12,681 bases of DNA from the NCBI GenBank assembly GCA_021413565.1, contig JAIOQC010000012.1:1-12681 (forward strand). The letters are read 5' to 3'. The stretch is from Candidatus Nomurabacteria bacterium (GTDB taxonomy: Bacteria; Patescibacteriota; Minisyncoccia; Phycocordibacterales; UBA9973). A program made the position numbers and the translations under genes. The notes under the pieces are model-generated. The model made no database searches and had not been told where the DNA came from. It worked only from the letters and a program-made list of their open reading frames with translations. Shown here piece after piece: positions 1 to 5,249 of the stretch (positions are counted from its first letter, which is position 1; every line of letters begins with the position of its first letter).

Positions 1-2
1 TT

Positions 3-73
3 TCTCCCCGGCACAATATGAAAAAACTCTTTAGGCAAGACCTAAAGAGTTTTTTCATATTGTGCCGGGGAGA
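3..73. terminator. Perfect 33-bp inverted repeat with nested bidirectional terminator
   Basis: Positions 3-35 are the exact reverse complement of 41-73, with a 5-base loop at 36-40. The inner part (A6, CTCTTTAGG, loop, CCTAAAGAG, T6) is a classical intrinsic terminator usable on both strands, and it would end the minus-strand tRNA-Cys/tRNA-Leu transcript. The outer 18 bp of each arm go well beyond a terminator. The right arm includes the last 11 bases of tRNA-Leu (63-73), so 3-13 is an inverted copy of that tRNA end. It could be the end of a second, convergent tRNA lying outside the window, or a fold-back assembly artefact at a contig edge. Confidence 0.8.
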
Positions 74-146
74 GGACTTGAACCTCCACAGGATTGCTCC
101 CTTCAGTTCCTAAGACTGATGCGTCTACCAATTTCGCCACCCCGGC
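63..146 (-). tRNA. tRNA-Leu (anticodon UAG)
   Basis: The minus strand folds into an 84-base class II tRNA. The acceptor stem GCCGGGG pairs with CCCCGGC and is followed by discriminator A. The D-loop contains TTGGTAGA. The anticodon stem TCAGT/ACTGA encloses loop CTTAGGA, giving UAG, which reads CUA and probably other CUN leucine codons. A 15-base variable arm follows, as expected for leucine. The T-arm is GGAGG-TTCAAGT-CCTCT. CCA is not encoded; the next bases are CAA. It lies 29 bases after tRNA-Cys on the same strand and is probably co-transcribed. Its last 11 bases are part of the large inverted repeat at 3-73. Confidence 0.96.
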
Positions 147-175
147 GTATTATATTTCTCTTTTACAAGAGATTG

Positions 176-248
176 AGACCACGGTGGGATTTGCACCCAC
201 GTATGGCGGTTTTGCAGACCGCTGTGTTAGCTACTTCACCACGTGGTC
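176..248 (-). tRNA. tRNA-Cys (anticodon GCA)
   Basis: This is a 73-base minus-strand tRNA. The acceptor GACCACG/CGTGGTC is followed by U73, the cysteine discriminator. The anticodon stem GCGGT/ACCGC encloses CTGCAAA, giving anticodon GCA. CCA is not encoded. The elbow is odd: the T-loop reads TGCAAAT, with G at position 55 instead of T, and the 8-base D-loop AGTAGCTA has G18-C19 rather than the usual GG. The D-stem closes with an A13-A22 mismatch. The first 18 bases overlap the end of the homing endonuclease frame. A short hairpin (158-171) sits in the spacer before tRNA-Leu. Confidence 0.95.
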
Positions 249-956
249 AGCCAGTATTCTTCTAATGGTTAAATCAACCACTTGTGGCCGTAATTCAAAG
301 TAATCTTTGAATATGTTGAATTTTCGCATAAAAAATGAATTAATGCTAGTACCTTTATAAATTAGCTTAAATATCTTAATAGAATCACTCGTTGGATATT
401 TTAACTGAAAGGCTCTCTTGTTATAGTAAATTTTGCCGTTTCTGAGTCCTTTTGTCTGTAAAAAGATAGACATATTTTCAAGAAATTTTTTACTCCCACT
501 TGTAAATATTGTACGTATTCTTTTTATAATTAATTGGTTCATTTTACCTTTACTTTTTTCGAAATAAATACAACCGTCTCCATCAAAGTATCCTCTTATG
601 AAGTGACCAAGATATTTCTTAGGAACTTTTGGAAAATTTATTGTAAGAGATTTATTTGGATATAAACCTAATTTAAAAAGATCATTATATATTTTATGAC
701 TAACTATTCTCAAAACAAAACATATTTTTCCTCCAGTAAAATTTGATTTCTTTTTAATTATCTTATGTTCTGAGTTCAGCCAACCTTTTATTCTTTGTAT
801 AGAATCTTCATCTATGCTTGTTATTTGTATATATTTACCACGCATATAGGGTGAGTCGTTTAAACTTCCATCTGCGTAAATATATCCTAATACATAGGCC
901 ATATTTGGTGACCATTTTTCAAAGAAACTTTCATTTACTTTATATTTTATACCCAC
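231..956 (-). CDS. LAGLIDADG homing endonuclease, free-standing
   Basis: This 241-residue protein carries two LAGLIDADG helices: AYVLGYIYADG (residues 20-30, acidic residue D29) and HFIRGYFDGDG (118-128, acidic residue D127). It is therefore a single-chain, two-motif DNA endonuclease that makes a site-specific double-strand break to promote its own copying. The start is GTG at 956, placed six bases after a TATACT -10 box, so the mRNA is probably leaderless. No Shine-Dalgarno is present, and the next Met is residue 19, just before motif 1. The last codons (ADHVVK, stop) are read from tRNA-Cys, and the TAG stop lies in the tRNA D-loop. No intron or intein is visible here: rbfA and both tRNAs are intact. 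It is very AT-rich and Lys/Ile-rich compared with infB, which fits an acquired gene. Whether it is active, and what its target is, cannot be seen. Confidence 0.92.
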   Translation of the reverse strand: MGIKYKVNESFFEKWSPNMAYVLGYIYADGSLNDSPYMRGKYIQITSIDEDSIQRIKGWLNSEHKIIKKKSNFTGGKICFVLRIVSHKIYNDLFKLGLYPNKSLTINFPKVPKKYLGHFIRGYFDGDGCIYFEKSKGKMNQLIIKRIRTIFTSGSKKFLENMSIFLQTKGLRNGKIYYNKRAFQLKYPTSDSIKIFKLIYKGTSINSFFMRKFNIFKDYFELRPQVVDLTIRRILADHVVK

Positions 957-962
957 TCTTAT

Positions 963-991
963 AGTATAAGTGGTAATTACTTATACTGCAA
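963..991 (-). promoter_or_regulatory. Sigma70 promoter of the homing endonuclease with overlapping dyad
   Basis: On the minus strand, TTGCAG (986-991) and TATACT (963-968) are separated by exactly 17 bases. The start codon follows six bases later, so transcription would begin at or next to the GTG. A perfect 9-bp inverted repeat, AGTATAAGT (963-971) with ACTTATACT (979-987), has a 7-base loop, covers the -10 and spacer, and touches the -35. This is an operator-like arrangement. The same promoter could also transcribe the two tRNAs downstream. Confidence 0.7.
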
Positions 992-1008
992 GTATTTTAT
1001 ACACAATT

Positions 1009-1335
1009 TTATTTTTGCATTAGCAATTCGTCAATTTTTTGTCTATTTTTTTCACCCTCATCAATCTCAACTGAAAGAAATGGAATTGGGTGAACCTTCA
1101 AACCCTTAGTAACATATTTTCTTAATTCACCAAGATTTCTGCGAACGAAACCATAAGCCGCTTGTTCTTTTTCTCTAGGTAAAACTGAAATCATAACTGT
1201 AGCATTCTTACCATCAGCTGATAGTAAGACACGAGTTACAGTAATGAGTGATGTAGGACCTGCTTCATGCTCAATAAAATTAGCTGAAAGTTCTTTAATG
1301 TGATTTGTTATTTTGTCTGTTCGGTATTCTGACAT
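1009..1335 (-). CDS. rbfA: Ribosome-binding factor A
   Basis: This 108-residue protein matches the small RbfA family (single type-II KH-like domain), which binds the 30S precursor and assists 16S rRNA 5'-end maturation and cold adaptation. Visible family features are the N-terminal helix with ELSANFIEHE, the strand TSLITVTRVLLSADGKNATVMISVLP, the segment RRNLGELRKYVTKGLKVHPIP, and the acidic ending SVEIDEGEKNRQKIDELL. Its length is at the short end of the family. It starts one base after the infB stop, so the two are translationally close, and the infB-rbfA order is conserved in many bacteria. No Shine-Dalgarno is visible and translation probably depends on coupling. I see no terminator between its stop and the homing endonuclease promoter. 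Confidence 0.92.
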   Translation of the reverse strand: MSEYRTDKITNHIKELSANFIEHEAGPTSLITVTRVLLSADGKNATVMISVLPREKEQAAYGFVRRNLGELRKYVTKGLKVHPIPFLSVEIDEGEKNRQKIDELLMQK

Positions 1336-1336
1336 A

Positions 1337-2845
1337 TTATTTTATTGCAATTATAAATGCTTCGAGTACATCACCTGTGGCGATACTCATTTTTGCTTCA
1401 ACAAGCATTCCACACTCTGTATCTTCGAGCACTTCTTTTGTTTTAATTTTGTTTGTCTGAAGTTCTACAATGCGACCTGTGCCGATTTCAAAATCTCGAC
1501 GCATAATACGAACTGTTGCACCTACTGCGATACGACCGCTAGTCACTCTACCACCAACAACTTGTTTGTCTTTTGTTGCACCAAATACTCGAAGGATTTT
1601 TAATGCTCCAATAATTTCAGCAATTTCTTGGCGAGGACGGCGTTCTTCTACTATTTCTTTTAGGTAATCAGTTAGTTTGTAGATAATATCAAATAATTGA
1701 ACATTTACTTTCAGTGCGTCATTTAGATCACGAGCACTATTGTCTATTTTAGTATTAAAACCAACAATGATAGTGTCTTTGTTTACATTACCCATCTTCA
1801 AATCTGATTCATTAATAGCACCTACACCTCGTCCAACAATCTTGAAAGATAATTCTTCTGTATTTAATTTACTAACTTCTTTTTCAAGTGCTTCAATCAT
1901 ACCCATAACATCAGTCTTTATAATCAGAGGGATTCTCTTTCCAGTTATGTTTTCTTTGTCTTGAACTTTTGCATTATTTTCTTTTTCTGTTTTGATATTT
2001 TCTACATAAGCCTCAGCCTCTTTTTTTGTTTTGAAAGATGCAAAAGTTCCACCTATATCTGGCATAGATTCAAAGCCAACTAAACGAATTGGGGAAGAGA
2101 AGGTGGCTTCTTTTATGGGTTTATTTAAGAAATTCTCCATAATACGAGTTGTGACAATAGCCTCACCTGAAGCAACAAACATACCAGAAGAAAGTGTGCC
2201 ATCTTTGATAATACAAGTTGCAGAGATACCTCTCTTCGGTTCTCTGTTTGCTTCTATAATAAAACCAGTTGCTGGGATATTTGGATTGGCAGTAAATTCA
2301 TGCAAGTCCGAAATCAAAACAATCATTTCAAGTAGTTCAGGAATACCTGCACCACTTTTTGCGGAAATTGCTACAAATGGAATATCACCACCCATGCCTT
2401 CTAGGTAGATACCTTTTTCGACAAGATCCATTTTTGTTTTTTCAATATTGGCACCTGCTTTATCAATCTTGTTGATTGCTACGATGTAGGGAATAGAACT
2501 CTCTATAATTGTATTATATGCTTCTAGTGTTTGAGTTTTGACTGAATCTTCTGCAGATACTACCAATATAGCAATGTCAGCTACGAGTGCTCCTCGGGCA
2601 CGCATCTTTGAAAATGCTTCATGTCCAGGAGTGTCGAGAAATGTAATTGCACGGTTTTGGCCGTTTTCATTTTTGTGAACCACTTCGTAGGCACTAATAT
2701 TTTGAGTAATACCACCAACTTCACCACCTGCGACATTAGATTCTCGGATATAGTCAAGAAGCGTTGATTTACCATGATCAACGTGTCCCATTACAACAAC
2801 AACAGGAGGGCGAACTTTTTCATTTGTTTTAATTTTCTCTGACAT
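1337..2845 (-). CDS. infB: Translation initiation factor IF-2, short form
   Basis: This GTPase brings fMet-tRNA to the 30S subunit and drives subunit joining. All G motifs are present: G1 GHVDHGKST (20-28), G2 Thr in GGITQ (44-48), G3 DTPGHE (71-76), G4 NKID (125-128) and G5 around SAKSG. They are followed by the EF-Tu-like domain 2, domain 3 and the C-terminal fMet-tRNA-binding domain ([20 protein letters not shown] onward). At 502 residues it lacks the N-terminal domains of E. coli IF-2 (890 residues) and starts almost directly at the G domain. Such short forms are common in reduced genomes. It is the middle gene of a three-gene operon, three bases after the DUF4446 stop and one base before rbfA. 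Confidence 0.97.
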   Translation of the reverse strand: MSEKIKTNEKVRPPVVVVMGHVDHGKSTLLDYIRESNVAGGEVGGITQNISAYEVVHKNENGQNRAITFLDTPGHEAFSKMRARGALVADIAILVVSAEDSVKTQTLEAYNTIIESSIPYIVAINKIDKAGANIEKTKMDLVEKGIYLEGMGGDIPFVAISAKSGAGIPELLEMIVLISDLHEFTANPNIPATGFIIEANREPKRGISATCIIKDGTLSSGMFVASGEAIVTTRIMENFLNKPIKEATFSSPIRLVGFESMPDIGGTFASFKTKKEAEAYVENIKTEKENNAKVQDKENITGKRIPLIIKTDVMGMIEALEKEVSKLNTEELSFKIVGRGVGAINESDLKMGNVNKDTIIVGFNTKIDNSARDLNDALKVNVQLFDIIYKLTDYLKEIVEERRPRQEIAEIIGALKILRVFGATKDKQVVGGRVTSGRIAVGATVRIMRRDFEIGTGRIVELQTNKIKTKEVLEDTECGMLVEAKMSIATGDVLEAFIIAIK

Positions 2846-2848
2846 ATC

Positions 2849-3295
2849 TTATTTAATTGATTTCTTGAGCACTTCCTTTTCTTCGATAGAAAGTTCAAAC
2901 TCAGATTGACCTTTGGTGATTGGCTTGGCAAAGATGCTCATTCTGTCACGGGCATAAAGACTAGAAATAATCACTCCATCACCATCATCATTTAGAAATG
3001 ACAAGGCAAAACTCTGATTACTACCTGCATCCTCAAATGGATTGAATCTTTTTGTTTGGATACTTCTTATGGATTTATTCAATCGTGTATCAACAGTATA
3101 AAGATGCTCGTTGATTTGAACTTGAGTTTTCTTTACTTCTGTTATTTGCTTACTTATATCAGTTAGGACTCCTTCAAGGTTTTTTGACTTTGTGCCTGCA
3201 AAGAAACTCTTTAGTCTACGCTCTAGTAGTAGTATCCATATAGCAAGAATGACAATGATTCCTGCAAGTATATAATTGAGGATAAGAATGCTCAT
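2849..3295 (-). CDS. DUF4446 family membrane-anchored protein
   Basis: This 148-residue protein has one N-terminal transmembrane helix (about residues 5-24, ending in LLLERRL), a helical, probably coiled-coil stretch (about 40-80), and a C-terminal domain with RFNPFEDAGSNQSFALSFL, followed by DGDGVIISSLYARD and FAKPITKG. This C-terminal pattern is what I recognise as DUF4446, a family of unknown function; I recall homologues next to parB in Firmicutes. With a single helix, the C-terminal domain probably lies in the cytoplasm. It is the first gene of the DUF4446-infB-rbfA unit. Its promoter lies ten bases before the ATG. The family assignment is from memory of the motif, not a search. Confidence 0.8.
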   Translation of the reverse strand: MSILILNYILAGIIVILAIWILLLERRLKSFFAGTKSKNLEGVLTDISKQITEVKKTQVQINEHLYTVDTRLNKSIRSIQTKRFNPFEDAGSNQSFALSFLNDDGDGVIISSLYARDRMSIFAKPITKGQSEFELSIEEKEVLKKSIK

Positions 3296-3305
3296 AACTA
3301 GAAAG

Positions 3306-3334
3306 AGTATATACTAATAAGGCTTTTTTTACAA
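3306..3334 (-). promoter_or_regulatory. Promoter of the DUF4446-infB-rbfA operon
   Basis: On the minus strand, TTGTAA (3329-3334) and TATACT (3306-3311) are 17 bases apart, a good sigma70 match. The ATG begins ten bases after the -10, leaving a leader of only about three bases. It shares the 3296-3391 interval with the divergent cysteine desulfurase promoter. Confidence 0.65.
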
Positions 3335-3374
3335 TAAGAGAGTATTTTGTGTTTAAGAGATAAAGATGTATTGA

Positions 3375-3385
3375 TATGATATAGT
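3375..3385 (+). promoter_or_regulatory. -10 region of the cysteine desulfurase gene
   Basis: Two overlapping -10 candidates are present: TATGAT (3375-3380, 17 bases after a weak TTTAAG at 3352-3357) and TATAGT (3380-3385). The second ends six bases before the ATG at 3392, giving a leaderless start. No Shine-Dalgarno is present. Confidence 0.5.
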
Positions 3386-3391
3386 AAAGAA

Positions 3392-4645
3392 ATGTTTAAC
3401 AAGAATAAAAATATATATCTTGATTATGCTTCAGCAACCCCTCTTAATAAGGAGGTGTCTAATTTGATGTCGCATTTACAGAGAGATTTATATGCTAATG
3501 CAAGTGCAATTCATCGTGAAGGTGTCAAGGCTCGTAAGGTTATTGACGATTCTCGTACTTTTATTGCTAAATCTATTTTTGCTCATTCTGATGAAATAAT
3601 TTTTACAGGTAGCGGAACTGAATCTGATGCACTCGCTATACTGGGAACAATTACGAATTACGAATTACTAATTACGAATGAAAATACTAAAAAAATACTC
3701 CCGCATATTGTTACTACGGCAATTGAGCATCCGGCAGTGTTGGAAAATTGTCGTACTCTTGAAAAGGAAGGTAGAGCAGAAGTTACATACATAAAGTGCG
3801 ACGCAAATGGAATTATTAATCCAAAAGATATAAAGAGTGCTCTAAAAGTTAATACTATACTTGTTTCAGTTATGTATGCCAATAATGAAATTGGAACAAT
3901 TCAACCAATTGCAGAGATTGCAAAAGAAATCCGGCATTTTCGTAAAGGAAAAATTAAGTTCATGCCGGATGTGGACTTATACCCACTCTTTCATACCGAT
4001 GCCTGTCAGGCGATGAATTATTTACCAACTGAAAATGTTGAAAAATTAGGTGTTGATTTACTGTCTTTCAATAGTTCCAAGATTTACGGTCCGAAAGGTG
4101 TGGGAATACTCTATAAAAAGCGTGGAGTTACTCTTGCACCTATGTATACAGGTGGTGGGCAAGAAAGTGGATTGCGTAGTGGAACAGAGAACACTGTTGC
4201 TATCGCAGGTGCATCATTTGCTCTTGGACAAATATTAAAAATTAAAGAAAAAGAAAATGAAAGATTAATAAAGATTCGTGATTATGGTATTGAAAAATTG
4301 CTCGAACTTTCAGAATCTTCAGGATATGAAATAAAATTAAATGGTGATGCAATAAATCGCTTGCCGAATAATATTAATATTTCAATTAGTGGAATTTCAA
4401 GTGAACTTTTGGTAATTGAATTGGATGCTCGTGGTGTTTTCGTGTCTGCCAAGAGTGCGTGTAAGGCTGACGAGCCAGATGAATCATATGTCATTACTTC
4501 GCTTCGTGAAGCACAAGGTGTGAACACAAAATCTACTGAGGGCTCACTTCGCATCACGCTTGGAAGGGGAACTACAAAACAAGATATGAGTACTTTAGTT
4601 ACCAATCTTAAGCAAATTCTATCAACATATAAGAAGTGGAAATAA
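3392..4645 (+). CDS. Cysteine desulfurase (NifS/IscS family)
   Basis: This PLP enzyme takes sulfur from cysteine for Fe-S cluster assembly or tRNA thiolation. At 417 residues it is close to family length. Visible features are YLDYASATPL at the N-terminus, TGSGTESDA (72-80), the PLP-stacking histidine in IEHPAV (H113), ANNEIGTIQ (163-171), HTDACQA (201-207), the PLP lysine K230 in SSKIYGPKGVG, GGGQESGLRSGTEN, and the catalytic cysteine C357 in SAKSACKAD. The residue before the PLP lysine is Ser, where most relatives have His. A heptanucleotide repeat adds about 12 residues near 86-97. I see no scaffold (IscU/SufU) or mnmA gene beside it, so the sulfur acceptor and the subtype (iscS, nifS or sufS) cannot be decided. 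It is divergent from the infB operon. Confidence 0.93.
   Translation: MFNKNKNIYLDYASATPLNKEVSNLMSHLQRDLYANASAIHREGVKARKVIDDSRTFIAKSIFAHSDEIIFTGSGTESDALAILGTITNYELLITNENTKKILPHIVTTAIEHPAVLENCRTLEKEGRAEVTYIKCDANGIINPKDIKSALKVNTILVSVMYANNEIGTIQPIAEIAKEIRHFRKGKIKFMPDVDLYPLFHTDACQAMNYLPTENVEKLGVDLLSFNSSKIYGPKGVGILYKKRGVTLAPMYTGGGQESGLRSGTENTVAIAGASFALGQILKIKEKENERLIKIRDYGIEKLLELSESSGYEIKLNGDAINRLPNNINISISGISSELLVIELDARGVFVSAKSACKADEPDESYVITSLREAQGVNTKSTEGSLRITLGRGTTKQDMSTLVTNLKQILSTYKKWK
3649..3679 (+). repeat. Heptanucleotide tandem repeat inside the cysteine desulfurase gene
   Basis: The unit AATTACG occurs four times in tandem with one change (third copy AATTACT), plus a partial fifth copy. 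It keeps the frame open and encodes TITNYELLITNE, between the SGTESDA strand and the VTTAIEHPAV strand. Confidence 0.85.
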
Positions 4646-4657
4646 GCCTAATCTATG

Positions 4658-4666
4658 TGCTATAAT
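4658..4666 (+). promoter_or_regulatory. Extended -10 promoter of the pseudo-protease gene
   Basis: TGCTATAAT is an extended -10 with a perfect TATAAT (4661-4666). The ATG at 4675 follows eight bases later, so the mRNA should be leaderless or nearly so. No convincing -35 is visible. Confidence 0.65.
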
Positions 4667-4674
4667 AAAGATAT

Positions 4675-5223
4675 ATGGACATAAAAGACTTAAATAAACC
4701 TCAACTTATACTATTAACATTACTGATTACCTTTGTGGTGTCTATTGCAACAGGTATTGTGACTGTTTCTTTGATGCAACAAGTCCCAGATAGTGTCCCT
4801 CAGACAATCAATAATATTATTGAGCGTACAATTGAAAAGGTAAGTACAGTTGATGAGTCTATTTCTGGAGAGTCTAATACAGATTCAAATGGAGTTGGAG
4901 TTGTAAACGACGAGAGTGTAGTTGTATCAGTTTATTCGAAATCTGAGCAGGCAAATGTAGAACTTTCTACCAAAGCATTGGGCCAAGGTGTGATTATATC
5001 TGATGTGGGTTTAATTTTAATTGATACATATGTTTTAACTGAAAAAGAAGTTTATACCGTTGTGTTAAATAAAATCGAATTTGATGCAATAGTTCTTAAA
5101 AAGTTTGGTAATGGATTTACAATTCTGAAGATTACTACAAAGAGTATTCCTAAACCAGAGTTACCAGTGACACCTACTACACCTATCGTTCCAGATGAGA
5201 CTACCATTCCCACTCAACCTTAA
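4675..5223 (+). CDS. Membrane-anchored trypsin-fold fragment, probably inactive (HtrA-like)
   Basis: This 182-residue protein has one transmembrane helix (about 11-34), then a linker with TINNIIERTIEKV, an acidic Ser/Asn-rich stretch, a small beta domain (about 78-155), and a Pro/Thr-rich tail (159-182). The beta domain follows the first barrel of HtrA/DegP proteases: GQGVIISDVGLIL (103-115) corresponds to GSGVII..DGYIL, and EFDAIVL...ILKI to the segment ending in DLAVLKI. At the catalytic His position there is Tyr119, at the Asp position Gly147, and the Ser half of the fold is absent. I infer an enzymatically dead, perhaps ligand-binding or structural, extracytoplasmic protein. It is followed 26 bases later by clpB and may be co-transcribed with it. 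The alignment was done by eye, so the homology is moderately sure and the function unknown. Confidence 0.7.
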   Translation: MDIKDLNKPQLILLTLLITFVVSIATGIVTVSLMQQVPDSVPQTINNIIERTIEKVSTVDESISGESNTDSNGVGVVNDESVVVSVYSKSEQANVELSTKALGQGVIISDVGLILIDTYVLTEKEVYTVVLNKIEFDAIVLKKFGNGFTILKITTKSIPKPELPVTPTTPIVPDETTIPTQP

Positions 5224-5249
5224 TATTTATTCATAATTAATAACTATTT

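Noticed and set aside
147..160. Promoter for tRNA-Leu (TATAAT on the minus strand)
   Set aside because: The hexamer ends only two bases before the mature tRNA 5' end, so transcription would begin inside the tRNA.
231..956. Group I or II intron around the homing endonuclease
   Set aside because: rbfA and both tRNAs are uninterrupted, and no exon halves are found on either side.
2031..2408. 125-codon open frame antisense to infB
   Set aside because: It lies wholly opposite the conserved IF-2 domains; it is a shadow of the real coding frame.
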